This document shows positions 34,436 through 46,798 of a stretch of 64,000 nt of DNA, piece by piece. The notes below the pieces were generated by a model. It made no database searches. It saw only the letters and a program-made list of their open reading frames with translations, and was not told where the DNA came from. How positions within the stretch are numbered: position 1 is the stretch's first letter; every line of letters begins with the position of its first letter. Location: contig OY987271.1 of the NCBI GenBank assembly GCA_963920665.1, positions 12,031,350 through 12,095,349 of the forward strand, given 5' to 3'. Origin of the DNA: Straminergon stramineum (taxonomy: Eukaryota; Streptophyta; Bryopsida; Hypnales; Calliergonaceae). Position numbers and translations under genes: made by a program.

Positions 34436-36284
34436 CATTATATGGTGAATTAAGAAAAGTAGAGACATTATTTTTAATATGTTATGTCATGAGGTTTTAA
34501 ATTGATACAACTATCAAAAGTGACATCCCAAAGTCTCTTGTTTGAAAAATCATTTGACTTGTAAATCAAGAATTTAAATAAGTGTATAAAGAAATTTTGT
34601 TTTACATTGGTGCTTTTGTACAAGTTTGTGATGTCAACAATACTTTTTGACTAATAGCAAAAGAAATTCGATGTTAAGATCGTAACAAAAGCCTTCGTGG
34701 TTCAATTTATAATATTTATTATTCTTTTTCATGCCTTTCAAGGAAAACAATGAATCCCTAAACTCCCAAAGGCCCTACACAACTACACTCTTATACAAGA
34801 CTCTTGTGATATGTGATCTCAATTAAATGATTTATTTCTAAATTTTTGGTTTTTGGTTCAAGATTCTTCACTCAAGAGTTAAATTTTTCAACACGAGATA
34901 TTCTAAAATGAAATTCATTAATGTAAAAAATCTAAAGTGAAGAAAATGAGAAGCCCAACAATCTAGTATAGCAAGATGGAAGAAAAGATTTCTTGGGCTT
35001 ACTTTAAATGCAAATACCATGCGCAATGTATGTACTCAAAGTTTTCAAGATGACAAGATAACTCAATGAACTTTTATACTAGTCTAGTATAAATTCCTAT
35101 GGTTAAATATGCCCAAAAATCAATTTTTAAAATTTTTGTCTCTTTGCATTCAAAATGGCAGTTTTGAGTGATATTTGATGGGAAAGAAAGCATGAAGGCT
35201 TTAGGGATTCCAGATTTTAGAAAATCCTAGGTCTACATAACTACAAAATTAACATAAGCAATTCAATCAATATTGTAAATTTATAATTTAAAAGATATGA
35301 TATTATGAACCTTTCTATATAATCATTTGCAAAAAAGTTTTGAGATGAAACACACTTGTAATCATTGAAGTATGACCATTTCTAATTTCTTGTAATTGAA
35401 AACTCATCATATTTGAAGGTCAATCACATTGTACATTACCTAAGCTCTAATATTTTGGGGTTGTGATCAATTTATGATCGGTTTACAATTTAGGATGCAC
35501 ACAAGTATACATAGGTATAAGTGTCAAAGTGTATATGATATGAATTTTCAATTCATTTTGTTGTATAAATGCTTACTTTAATCTTGTCCACAACTTTTCA
35601 CATTACATTAAAATGCTTGAATCATTTTAGCACCATCCCATACATTCGATAAATGTTATAATAGAATAATGAGATAATATAATTTCTTTTAGTCTATTCA
35701 TAATTTCATATTGGTGTTCTAAACTATGAATACATTTGACAACAAAAATTGAAGACACACTCCAAGTTATAATTGAATGTTCTACATTTATTTAATGGCT
35801 CATAATAAAGTGATAATTGAGGTGCTCAATCTTAAGAAAAATTGAATCCTACCTGAGTAATGTACTCACATGAGTACATGACAAAGTAAGAAAGGTCTAC
35901 ATCTGCATTATATTGTCATGATTGCATTCCAAATTGCAAAGGAATTATAGTCTCATAGGTAAAACATATTTCACACATCGCATCAATAATTTTGAAAATT
36001 TGTGCAATGTTATAAATTCAATATGTACAATTGAGGGTTGTATAATTGATAATTCTGATTTTTTTTGGAGGATCAAGGTTTAGGGTTTAGGGTATAGGGT
36101 TTGGACTTTGGAGAGCATGTTTAAATGTGGGAAGGAATATCTTGAATTATCTTTTCTTACATTAATATTACATTGGATACTTCTAGCATTTAAGAGTATT
36201 TTTTGTACATGAATCTATCCTTCTCAGAATTCAATGGTTTAGGACTGCTGGCGAACTGACATCAGGTGGGCTTTATAGCGAGGT
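34436..36284. promoter_or_regulatory. Divergent spacer between genes 1 and 2
   Basis: This is a 1.8-kb AT-rich spacer between two divergently transcribed paralogous genes. It contains a diverged TTAA-type remnant (about 34752-35214, ends ATCCCTAAACTCCC and GGCTTTAGGGAT) and three telomere-type repeats (36078-36102, TTTAGGG units), which resemble a plant telo-box. The same spacer, inverted, is the core of the non-autonomous hAT-2 (60780-62480), so it has been kept while genes were deleted. A bidirectional promoter is inferred. Confidence 0.55.
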
Positions 36285-36600
36285 GAACAGTGTTGGATGT
36301 GGGTGGTCGGCAACGGGGGACGGCCTGAGTAGACGGCCAGGTGCGGGGGCGGTCAGCGATGGCGGACGGCTTGAGTGGACGGCCTAAGTGGACAGCCATG
36401 TGCGAGGCCGGTTGGGGATGGCGGGCGGCCTGAGCGGACAGCCAAGTGCGGGGCTGATCTGTGGTTCCGATTGGCGGACGGGAGGTCCGGTCGCGGTCCG
36501 GAGCGGACGGACGGCAGGTCTGGGTCCGCTTCGGGGCGGACGTTTTTTAGGTTTGGTGGCGGACAGGTATATGGGGGGACGGCCTCCTCATTTGCTCTCG
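36285..36600. promoter_or_regulatory. GGACGGC array upstream of gene 2
   Basis: GCGGACGGC and GAGTGGACGGC units repeat in the 250-550 bases upstream of the gene 2 open frame. It is the same motif family as at the hAT-1 ends. Confidence 0.7.
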
Positions 36601-36849
36601 CTTCTACTCTCCTTCGGCGCCAGGTTGGATGTGCTACTGTTGCTTTACGTGTTAGTTGCTCCTACAGGGTGGAGAGTGGGGGTCCTTGAGCTTTTGTTAC
36701 TATTGTTGATTTACGCTGTTACTTATTTACACACATCTCACGGTATTCACGTGCCGTGGTACTATTTTTCGAAGGGCTCAAAAATTCAAATCATATATCA
36801 TGGCGGATTAAGGTGTTCCTACCAACAATAGGAGGACTTCAGGAGGTGA

Positions 36850-38715
36850 AAAAAGAGAGGGACTAAAGCGAAGGGGGCTCCTCATGGGCTTCACTATGAG
36901 ATTTTAGATGACCTGAACATCAAAGCGGAGTGCGGTTGGGAGGAGGAGGAAGGGGAATATTGGACCTTCAAAGCATGCAAGAAGTATGTTAAAATGTACC
37001 ACATTAACAAGTTGTGGCCTTGGGATTGCCACGTGGTGCATACACATGGTTTTTGTTGTAAGCCACGTAATTGCAACAATAAACATTTTGTGCATCGATC
37101 GGAGGAGGTGTGGCGGACGCTATTTGGGGACAAGCCAAGGAGTAAGGGATGCATAAATTATAGTGTGGCGTCCATGGTGTATGCAAAACTCATTTTAAAC
37201 CGTAAGGTAGATTGGAGCACTTATCCATCGAAGGTGGATTCTCCACTTTTACTACAACCCAATCAAAAAGACATTCCCGATTTGTATGATTCTCAAGCAG
37301 AACCAAGTGAACCAACGAAGACCCCAAAAGTATTAAAAAATACTACAACGCGTACAACAAAGGTCTCCAAGGTTTTAGGTGATGCAATACAATTAAGGCC
37401 TGCAGAAGTGGCACAACCTTGCACAGAAGTGAGCAATGTCTCCTCGGGAGGTGTCGACGGAGAGGTTTTTGTAACTCCTCCAACATGCTTCATATCCACA
37501 CCGAATGTGATAACATTGGGTGAACAAAGCATGGCTTCAAGCAAGGAAACTACAACGAATGAAACAACTTTGGGTGGTGTAGACTTGGCTGCAAACAAGG
37601 AAACACTGGTAGAAGAACGTGGGTCACCTTTTTTGCCAGATGGAGAGGTCAATGAGGAACAACTTGCAAGGACCAATGCTCGAATTCAGGGTTACATAGA
37701 TAGTAAAGCTCTTGAGAGCTTAGTGGAATATGCAACTCCGATTTCTCAGCTGCCAATGACGCCAAGGCGAAGCCAAACATTGAGCCCAATTCGAATGTTG
37801 AGTCCGCATCAAAACGTAAGCCCAAGTCGAAGGTTGAGCCCAAGACAAATATTAAGTGCAAGAACTGGAGGGCATCCACATTTGGCAACTTTAAGCTCAG
37901 CTCAATTGGAGATTCTTTGTTCCATACCCACCACCAATCAATTGGAAAAGCTGTTAGAATGTTGTAGTCATTGGCGAGTACTAGCAGAACAACATCTTCA
38001 TTCTAATCCCGAAAATGAGGCAGGCAGTTTTAGTCAGCCCGCAGGAAAAGGTGGCTGGGGTACTATTTCGCAAACCGCATATAGATTAAGAACTTCAGCT
38101 CAAATGGTAGCTGAAATTACTCCTTGGGTTAGGGACGTGGCAGAGGAATTTTCCAAAATGGCACCTGAATTGTTGACTGGTGCCTTGGCTTTTTGCAATT
38201 TCACTGAGAAAGTGGCACCAATTCTTGAAGGTGGCTTGATGAACTTAAAAAGTTTGATGGCCTTAGAGGAAGACATTCATCGGCTGAAGATGAAGTGTGA
38301 GGACTTGGAAATGAAGCTACAGCTGTCGCAGAAAAACATGGAGCAAGAACGTTGTAACAAGGTGGTTCAAAGAAAGCACATCGAAGAATTGGAGCTCGAA
38401 GTACAAGAGTTGAAGAGGGGTAGGCCTACCATGGACTCCGTGATCATTCCATTTGTGCAAGAAAGTCAAGAGAGCGATCAACTCTCTCTTCCTTTTGAGA
38501 AGGCAAAAGCGGTGGAGACGTCCATCATCTTGAATTTGGATGAGGTTGGGAATGACAAGAAATGTGAAGAAGCAGTACGGACCATCATTCTTAATGTTTC
38601 CCGTACATTGCAAAATGCTTCGACACAAATGAAAGGCAGTGAGGTGGAGGAGCTACAGTTGAAATTAGATGAAGCAATTCAAGAGAAAATCCTTGTTGAG
38701 GTGGAGTTGGATTGA
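36850..38715 (+). pseudogene. hAT-1 gene 2, N-terminal half: new domain, SP repeats, coiled coil
   Basis: The open frame runs from 36850 to TGA at 38713. Its first 130 codons are paralogous to gene 1: ACKKYVKMYHINKLWPWD, then NCNNKHFVH, NYSVASMVYAKLIL and KVDWSTY, with identical C-x7-H-x23-C-x3-H spacing. The middle has a serine-proline repeat (LSPIRMLSPHQNVSPSRRLS, about 37780-37860), possible targets of proline-directed kinases. The C-terminal 150 codons are a heptad-rich coiled coil (DLEMKLQLSQKNMEQE...). The first exon looks broken upstream (stop at 36847). The stop lies 10 bases before the CACTA insertion, and after removing it the next frame starts with ATG within about 15 bases, so gene 2 probably continues at 52662 after one frameshift. 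Confidence 0.65.
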
Positions 38716-39033
38716 TTTCAAAAAACACTACAAGAAAACCAATGTTTTATGACTATGAAAATATGACTAGAGATGACTGGCAACTACTCACAGTCATATT
38801 TTTGGAGCCTAAGACCTTGGAAAAGAATATGACTACAAATATGACAGTTAGTCATATTCTAGCATGGTATTTTGAGGACGTATAGTATACGCCCATTGGG
38901 AACACCAAAATACTTCATAGGGAACGATAGGGAACATATTTGGAGAACATCTAGTCATATTTGGTAGTCATATTTTTACAACAATCATATTTGGCAGTCA
39001 TATCTTTATGGTTGTGAATTTTTTCTCTTTTAG

Positions 39034-39830
39034 GGCAGCCCAAGGTAAATTTGGGTGGGAAACATGCTTGGAGAGGTCCTAGTCATATTTTTGCTTCAGT
39101 CATATTTCGTAGTCATATTTTGTAGGCAATCATATTTTACAGTCATATCTTCATGGTTGTGACTTTTTTTTTCTTTTAGGTTGGCCCAAGGTAAATTTGG
39201 GTGGGAAACATGCTTGAAGAGGTCCTAGTCATATTTTTGCTTCAGTCATATTTCATAGTCATATTTTGCAGGCAATCATATTTTGTAGTCATATCTTCAT
39301 GGTTGTGACTTTTTTTTTCTTTTAGGTTGGTCCAAAGTAAATTTGGGTGGGAAACATGCTTGGAGAGGTCCTAGTCATATTTTTGCTTCAGTCATATTTC
39401 ATAGTCATATTTTGCAGTCATATCTTCATGGTTGTGACTTTTTTTTTCTTTTAGGTTGGTCCAAAGTAAATTTGGGTGGGAAACATGCTTGGATAGGTCC
39501 TAGTCATATTTTTGCTTCAGTCATATTTCATAGTCATATTTTGTAGGCAATCATATTTTGTAGTCATATCTTCATGGTTGTGACTTTTTTTTTCTTTTAG
39601 GTTGGTCCAAAGTAAATTTGGGTGGGAAACATGCTTGGAGAGGTCCTAGTCATATTTTTGCTTCAGTCATATTTCATAGTCATATTTTGCAGTCATATCT
39701 TCATGGTTGTGACTTTTTTTTTCTTTTAGGTTGGTCCAAAGTAAATTTGGGTGGGAAACATGCTTGGATAGGTCCTAGTCATATTTTTGCTTCAATCATA
39801 TTTCGTAGTCATATTTTTTTTTTCTATATC
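39034..39830. repeat. Tandem 130-147-bp subterminal units (AGTCATATTTT)
   Basis: About six or seven tandem units each contain 'GGTAAATTTGGGTGGGAAAC', GGTCCTAGTCATATTTTTG and several AGTCATATTTT copies. The equivalent region of the other arm (58680-59080) has about four units, accounting for the 265-bp length difference. Such arrays are typical transposase-binding regions in CACTA elements. Confidence 0.8.
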
Positions 39831-40509
39831 TGGGCAACCCAAGGAAAAGGTAGGCAATCTAAAATGGCCTTCTCATATTTTGGCCATAGGGACATCCCTT
39901 GGGGTGTACACATCACTTTTTTTTATTTCTATTAAAAAAAAAGATTATTTTTTGTTGTGTATTTTGTCTATAACAAAATTGGCATCCAATAAATTCAAGT
40001 GCCACATGTTCATATTTCAATTCATTAATTCATATTACTCATAAGTTTTACAAGTGAATTACAAAAAAATAAATCAATTAATGGTAGGAGACAATAGATG
40101 GGTTCATATTCAAATCATCTCGTAGGAAGGGATTGGGGAAGGGTCTCCAAATGCATGTGAAACATATTTTGATTTTAAGGTTCACATACACTTTTGGTGA
40201 CAACGACAGTCCTCAGAAGTAGTATTTCAAACGTAAACTTCGTTATCATTACATAGAGGGTTTATTCTTTGATATATACATTAGGTCAAGAAAAGATGGT
40301 CAATCTTGCAAGAGAGTGCAATGGCAGCGTTGGTGCTTGATGTATTATATGATAAATGCTATTCATTTCATTGACATTTTCCTACAAAGACCAACATGGT
40401 TATATGGTGTGTTTCTATGTGATGTGTTGAAGAGAATTTTATATACAAAATTCAAATTAAAACATGAAAGACAACTTCATTTACAACACTTGTAGCCATG
40501 ATTGGGGAA

Positions 40510-40698
40510 TCAATCATAATCTGCATCAAAGTATTGTATGTCATTTGTTTCTATGTCATCATTAATCAGACGTTGCAATGAAGTTGCAACCACATTGGGC
40601 TTTACTTCCACTGCATCATACATGATGGGTGTCTTTGGTATGAGGTCTTCATGCAAGGTCGTGGCTTCTAGTCCATGAAAATTAGTTGTCTTATCCAA
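40510..40698 (-). CDS. 62-codon open frame conserved in both CACTA arms
   Basis: This short acidic frame begins MDKTTNFHGLEATTLHEDL and ends with an acidic stretch. It is identical at the protein level to 57832-58020 on the other arm. It lies between an outer terminal region (38726-40000) and a second end-like sequence at 40698. It may be the 3' end of a lost gene captured by the element. I do not recognise a family, and identity between arms may reflect recombination rather than selection. Confidence 0.3.
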   Translation of the reverse strand: MDKTTNFHGLEATTLHEDLIPKTPIMYDAVEVKPNVVATSLQRLINDDIETNDIQYFDADYD

Positions 40699-41200
40699 TA
40701 CTAAAACAAAATGGATGTTTTATGACTCTGAAAATATGATTGAGGATGATTGGTGACTACTTATAATATTTTTGGAGACCAATACTTTGGAGAGAAATAT
40801 GACTGCTACTTATATTTTGGCCTTATACATCGTGGGCTTATAGTATACATTTGTTTGGAACACCAAAATATTTTATAGGGCTTCATGGGGAACATGTTTG
40901 GGAACGCATAGTTATATTGAATAGTCATATTTCTATGATAGTCACATTTTTTTCCTTTCGGGCAGCTTGAAGAAATTTGGATGGGGAATATATTTGGAGA
41001 GTGCTAAGTCATACTTTCACTTTAGTCATATTTTGTAGTCATATTTTGTAGATATATTTCTTTGGTAGTTATTTTTTTTCCTTTGGAGGAAGCCTAAGAA
41101 AAAGGTGGGCAATCTAAGATGACTCTTTTATATTTTGCCCCTAGAGATCATTTCTTGGAATTAAGGCATGACTTTGTTGAATACCTATTAAAATAAATTA
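40698..41200. repeat. Second internal CACTA-type end
   Basis: ACTAAAACAAAATGGATG followed by TTTTATGACTCTG resembles the element's own terminus, and the next 500 bases follow the outer end (AGTCATATTTTGTAGTCATA, GGGCAGCTTGAAG, AAAGGTGGGCAATCTAA). The arm therefore has two left-type ends in tandem, as if an older 5-kb element acquired an outer extension. The counterpart in the other arm is at about 57330-57830. Confidence 0.65.
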
Positions 41201-43494
41201 TTTTCTTTTGTATAATGTATCTATTAAAGAATTAATGTCCAAATAATTTAGGATGGCATATATTTATATTTTTATTAATATATTTTAAAAATTTATAGAA
41301 ATGAGAAAAAGAATAGAGAAGAATAAAGTAATTAATAATAGGAGATAATGAATTTTTTTTTGAGGATTTAAGGGAAAATTAGAGAAGAATAAAAGCCTAT
41401 AGACAGACCAAAGCACCAAGGTGGGACTAAGCCTGAGAACCCAAGATGAAAACCAGGCCTCCCTTGACCCAATATTGGAACTTGTCATGTGCTTGACTAA
41501 TTATGCTAATTGATTGTAATGGTTAATACAAAACAAAATCTAATGCATTTAAATTGGTAATATAGATTGAAGGTTGTGGAGTTTAGAAAAAATACTTGAA
41601 GCTTAGGAAAGATCTAATTCAAGGAAAAGAAAGAAGAGTGTGAGTAAAATTCATACCCAAGTGGTCATGAAGCAAGAGTAAGCAAGGAGTGCGATTTGTG
41701 TTGAGAGTCTCTAAGTGTTTGAAGAAGAAGTGTAGGTTCCAAGTTACTACTGGAAACTTTAGACATGGTTAGGAGATTAATATGACCCCCTTATAGGGAT
41801 TTGACTTTGAATTATACAAAGATTGTTGATTACAATACACATAGTTGATCAAATGAAGTTTCAAAGTCTTGAGTAGATATTTAGTTAGCAATTATGAAGT
41901 TGATGTCATTACAATTGTTTGATTCCTAAAGTAATTAGAAATCAATTAGTAGTAATAGAAGTTAAAGATTGCAATTCTAAACTATCTCCAAAAATAAAGG
42001 AAAAAAAAAATATTGAAAATAATATAGAGAAAGTAAAGAGGGAAAAGTAGAAAGAAATAGGTTGAAAAAAAAGAATTAGATCATATATCTAATTTATACC
42101 TCCTGTTGTAAAAGTTGTTATTTAAGTTATATACAAAAACACAATAAATGCAATAAAAATGGATTAAAGCAGACCTCATGATACAATTACAATATACCTG
42201 TTGAATTGTTGGAGAATGGGGATGTCGTGGAAACAAATTCCAATGCATGTCCTTAAATTTGGCATTTAGTTTTTTCTCTTCTTATAGAAACTATATTTGC
42301 GCTACAAATTAGAGGTTTAGGTCAAACCTCTAAGAATTTATTAAATCCAAATTTGAATTCAAGATCACTTAGTTAATTTGTAGAAAATTTTAGTAACATA
42401 TCACACTTTAAAAAATAAATAAAAATTATGGAAGATAGAGAACAATGAAATTGAATATTCTATAATATTAGTTTTAGATAAAAAATACGAAAGTTCATCC
42501 AATTCAAGTCAAAAAGGGAACTTGAAATGTAGTGACATTTAGAATCCAATTTTGAAATTAAAAATGAATTTAGACTTATAGGCTAAAATGAAGTGTTGGA
42601 TGAAATCTTGAAGGATGAATTAGAGACAAACCTTTATCTATTTATATTTTTTTTGTTATTGGGCTTCAAATTTCCTAAGTTAGATATTTAAGTATTGTTC
42701 AATGGGCGTTCTAAGTAGTGAACAATTTTTTTTTCTAATGATAAACTATAAGTGGTTCACATCTAAACTAAAACAGACACAAATTATAAAAATTAGAAGT
42801 TTTAATTGATTTTGACCAATCTAAGTCAAAATTTTAGACCTACAAATATCAAGGATATAAATAAAATACTCACATATATCATGTATTGAAGTTTGTTTCT
42901 TTCTTAAAAAGGTTCTCTGCAATGTTATGTAAGTCATATTTATAGAGGGACTTTAAAGGGCCATATAGAAGTCACAAAATTATTCATATGAAGATTGAGG
43001 CTCACTACGATACACGTGCTTGTATTGCAATTAAAAAATGGTTGCTTAAATGTTCTTTGAAGGATATAGACTATAAAAATATAGTCCGTTTTTTTTTACT
43101 TCAAAGATACTTTTAAATAGTGTTTCTATCAAATATTTTTACTCTTATATACTTAGTGCATAGACATAGATACTTTGATTGATGTAAGGCATTTGCTAAG
43201 TTGTCTTTTTTTGCCATAACTGTAGGTGTTGAAGGCCTTGCAATTTTCTTTTAGACATTTTGTAGAAATGTATTGCAACATACATCCATTTTGAAGCAAA
43301 TTTTGTTGTTAAAATAGCTTAGTTGCTTAGTATAGTCAGATTTAGTAAGTCGCATGACTACGTGAAGTCACATGACTAAAGCAAGTCATGTGCATGACTA
43401 GGGTAAGTGACATGACTAGAGTTTGAAAACCCTAGCCGCCACTTTTATGTAGCCACCATTGATTTAGGGTTTTGAAACCCTAGCTGCCGTTTCT
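41201..43494. other. CACTA interior, non-coding
   Basis: AT-rich interior with no gene; only short chance frames are present. Confidence 0.5.
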
Positions 43495-44240
43495 TCTTTT
43501 TTTTTTTCTTCTTCTTCTTCTTCTTTGTTTTTAGTTGCCTCTTAGGTTTTGCCTCTTGTTGTTTTGTAGCTTTGGCTTCTTCTTTCTTATTAGTTCTTAC
43601 TTTTTGTTGCTTCTTAGTTCTTGATTTTTGCTTCTAGTTTCTTCTTGTTACCTTTTAATTCTTACTTTCTAATTCTTAAATCTTGCTTGTAATTTTTGCT
43701 TGTTACGTCTTAATTCTTACTTCCTAGTTCTTGATTCTTGTTTCTAGTCTTTTCTTTGTACCTCTTAATTCTTGTTTCTTAATTCTTGCCTCTTCTTGCT
43801 TCTTAGTTTTTGCTTCTTGTTTCTAGTTTCTTCTTGTTATGTCTTAATTCTTGTTTCTTAATTCTTGCCTCTTCTTGCTTCTTAGTTTTTGTTTCTTGCT
43901 TCTAGTTTCCTCTTGTTATGTCTTAATTCTTATTTCCTAATTCTTGCCTCTTCTTGCTTCTTAATTCTTGCTTTTAATCTCTTCTTGATGCATTTTAACT
44001 TGTGTTTCTTATTGCCTTTCAATTCTTGTTTTTCTTGTTATTTGTTGCATTTTATTGCATCTTAACTTGTCTCTCTTGTTGTTTCTTGTTGCATCTTGAT
44101 TTGTTTTTTCTTGATATTTATAGCATTTTAAATTGTGTTTCTTGTTGCTTCTTATTGCATCTTAATTCTTACTTCTTGTTTCTTTTTGTTACATCTTATT
44201 TCTTGCTTATTATTACCTTTTAACACTTGTTGCCTTCTAG
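43495..44240. repeat. TTCTTG/CTTCTTAGTT pyrimidine-rich tract in CACTA
   Basis: Degenerate tandem units of CTTCTTG, TTAATTCTTGC and TTAGTTTTTGC. Hydrophobic open frames here (44002-44356) are artefacts of the repeat. A related tract is next to the copia LTR at 25060-25560. Confidence 0.7.
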
Positions 44241-45195
44241 TTTTTGTTCCTTTTATCACTATTGTTGTTCTTTCCTCTTATTTTCTTGTGTTTTTTAGAG
44301 ATATAGTGATTATGGATTCTTCTTATTTTAAACTTGTGCTTCACATTTTATGTTGATTTAAATCTTTGAAGATTGAGCTATATTGTTCATTTACTAAAAA
44401 TTAAACTGTTTCATTTTATGTGCAGGCACTTAAAGCTGGACTAAAGTTATTGGAGGCTATTTACAACACTAGAGAGACAACTTCTTCACATTTTTGTAAG
44501 GAACTACAAGTCCTACAGTGTGTAGGAATATATATTTCTAGACTGTCATTGTGATATGTTTTTTGTTAGTGACTAATAAATGTCATTGAAAAGAGTCACA
44601 TTTTTTTCTTGCATTTTCTCTCTTCAATATGATTATCTTTGTGCATCTCAAAAATCATATTTACTCATTTTTTATTGTATGTAGTCATTTATACAACTAC
44701 TAAACCATACTGATGCACGATTGCAACGCCTCATGTCAATTTAGAATGTATGGAAAATGTGATTACAATTTATGACAAAAGTTACTATAAACCTCAAGTC
44801 ACCTAGTTACAAATATCACTTGTTTGAGTCATATTTTATAATATATCTTAATCAAAATATGACTTGTTGTAGTTATATAATGTTTACAATCATGCCAATA
44901 ATGTGACTCTATACTTTTAAAAATATAACTACATTCAATCATAAAATTACTAGTAACATTCTATGTGAACTACAACATAGCCAAAAATATGACTTACATC
45001 AATCATATTTCACATCAATAAAAAAAGCGACTCATGAAGGTCATATTCCACATCAATGAAAAATATGATCCACTAGAGTTATTTTCTACATCAACATGCA
45101 AAGAATATGACCCATGAGAGTCATTTTTTACATCGACAAAAAATATGACTCACAAAAATCATATTTCACATCATCCCAAAATATGACTACAAAAA

Positions 45196-45412
45196 GTCAT
45201 ATGCCTCATCCGCCAAAATATGACTCACCATAGTCATACTCCACATCCGCCAAAATATGACTCACCATAGTCATACTCCACATCTGCCAAAATATGACTC
45301 ACCATAGTCATACTCCACATCCGCCAAAATATGACTCACCATAGTCATACTCCACATCTGCCAAAATATGACTCACCATAGTCATAGTCCACGTCAGCTT
45401 AAAATATGACTA
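45196..45412. repeat. 37-bp subterminal hairpin repeats, five units
   Basis: Five tandem units of CCAAAATATGACTCACCATA followed by GTCATACTCCACATC. Each holds TATGACT and AGTCATA as inverted half-sites six bases apart. The other arm has five units at about 52978-53170. They lie near the right terminus and are candidate transposase-binding hairpins. Confidence 0.8.
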
Positions 45413-45704
45413 CAAGCAGTCATATGCCACGTAGATTTTTTTTCCTTGCCCAGGCAGGTCAAGAGAAAGTCAAGTCTCCAAGAATAGTCAACGTATACGC
45501 CACATTGGCAAAATATGGCTAATTATACCCCCCAAATACGATGACTACAAATATGACTCATGTCCGAAGCGACTAGTCGGTAATGACTAGACCCAGTCAT
45601 GTTGCGCGTCATCTACAGTAATTCTTGCATGAGTCATATTTTCAAATTTTTTGACTCACTGCAGTCATTTTTTGCAGTCATAAAACATCCATTTTATTGT
45701 AGTG

Positions 45705-46197
45705 GCGGTTGCGGACAAGGACCGGGACGAGGTTGTCTAGTGTTGTGTCGTTGCGGATAAGGACTAGGACGAGGTTGTCTAGTGTTGAGGCGGTTGCTAG
45801 TTGTTAGTGTATGCGGTGTTGGTAATGGAGATCCTGGTGTGGTGACGTGACGCAATGATGGTAGTGGCGTTGGAGGTTGATGATCTAGAAGGTTGACGAC
45901 TCTATACAAGTTGATCCAAGGGTCCCTAATCCCTTATAAAAATATTTCGTTGGGTTGGTCATCGTTGTATATGAAACATCTTCTTGCCTCAAAGAGGACC
46001 CTGTAGCCTATATCTATGAATTTTCCTACTAAGAGTAAGTTGGATTTGACACTAGGCATGTAAAGAATGTTGTTGATGTCTTTTATTTTTCTTGAGGTAT
46101 TGATAGTACTTACAATGCTTTGGCTAACTACAAGCATGACTTGTCCTCCTATGGCCTTTATGTATGGAATTTTGCTAGGAGCTATATTGCTCAGGAG
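45705..46197 (-). pseudogene. Ty1/copia part 2: end of protease and linker (inverted)
   Basis: Read on the minus strand, this continues the copia polyprotein from 27125 in frame: SNIAPSKIPYIKAIGGQ, then SREIKD-like and LYMPSVKSNLLLVGKF motifs of the copia protease, then a Pro/Arg/Ser-rich linker (TTPGSPLPTPHTLTTS) up to the CACTA boundary. A TAA stop is at 45934-45936. Its orientation opposite to parts 1 and 3 is one line of evidence for the inversion. The linker is rich in direct repeats (LNTRQPRPSPYPQ, HNTRQPRPGPCPQ). Confidence 0.85.
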
Positions 46198-46355
46198 CAG
46201 GGTTGACAAAAGTGAGTGTCCCGGGCAAAATTGCATCCAAAAATCGGCTATCCAGCCGTCCGGACCCTGCGGATGCTGCGTCTCCGGGGGGTAAAAAACA
46301 CCGTCCGCAAATTTACCCTGGGTAAATGCGGACGGGCGGACGGGCGGGCAGACAG
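46198..46355. repeat. hAT-1 right terminus with GCGGACGGGCGG array
   Basis: TIR CAGGGTTGACA is followed by GAGTGTCCCGGG, a subterminal palindrome TTTACCCTGGGTAAA near 46312-46326, then GCGGACGGGCGGACGGGCGG. The first 130 bases match the left end of hAT-2 (59888-60020). Confidence 0.85.
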
Positions 46356-46798
46356 CTAGTGGCTAGTTATTTAATACAAAGCTTCAACTCCTTCAAGTAA
46401 ACTTTGATTCCTTGAATGCTTTTTACAATAACATATGGAGTTATGAACTATCCTTTGTAGTGTAATCAACCAAAGAAATTGTACACTATAATTGCAATTA
46501 TGAATTATCAAGGGAAAGGATTAAAGAAAAAATTCAAAATTCTCTTCACCTTGAAAATTACCAAATCTATGATTCTATGACAATCATGAAGTCAAAATTG
46601 TTGCATTCTATATGTATCTTGCAATGTATCATGCTTCATACAAAGAAAGAGGAACACAATCAATTTTGGGGGGACTTCTTCTTGGTTTTGCAATTCAAAA
46701 AAAAATAATCATATTTTCAACATCAATAAGCAAACTCCAACTGCAATGGAAGCTTCAAACAATCAATTGCCATTACATGCTCAATGTATCATAAGCAC
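46356..46798. other. 3' flank of the transposase gene
   Basis: AT-rich sequence between the array and the transposase stop. I see nothing recognisable. Confidence 0.35.

Larger units (their letters stand above)
27126..38725 (+). mobile_element. hAT-1, left part of a giant cargo hAT element
   Basis: This is the left 11.6 kb of an hAT-type transposon. It begins with TIR CAGGGTTGACA at 27126, preceded by target bases CTCCTGAG (27118-27125). The other end is at 46198, where the reverse complement CTCAGGAG precedes an identical CAGGGTTGACA; the ends point the same way because 45705-52667 was inverted later. Without the CACTA insertion the element is about 18.07 kb, including a 200-base gap. CAGGG-type ends, an 8-base duplication and an encoded hAT transposase (46799-50121) together place the superfamily. 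Cargo on this side is a kinase-like gene and two paralogous unknown-domain genes. Confidence 0.85.
38726..45704. mobile_element. CACTA copy X/Y, left arm of the 20.7-kb inverted repeat
   Basis: A 6,979-bp copy of a non-autonomous CACTA element. The left end is CACTACAAGAAAACC and the right end TTTTATTGTAGTG (complement CACTACAATAAAA). Flanking triplets are AAA (left) and GCG (right), which do not match each other but match across the inversion (see 52668-59381). It carries subterminal AGTCATA repeats, no transposase and only short open frames. It is nearly the reverse complement of 52668-59381, with the length difference mostly in tandem repeat number. Because the copies recombined, each arm is probably a hybrid of the original X and Y. 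Confidence 0.9.

Noticed and set aside
33965..34440. Arg/Gly-rich frames in the GGACG array
   Set aside because: Open in several frames on both strands, as expected from GC-rich tandem repeats without stops.
44002..44356. Hydrophobic open frames (FLLHLDLFF-type) that look like membrane proteins
   Set aside because: They are translations of the TTCTTG pyrimidine tract, mirrored in the other CACTA arm, so they are compositional.
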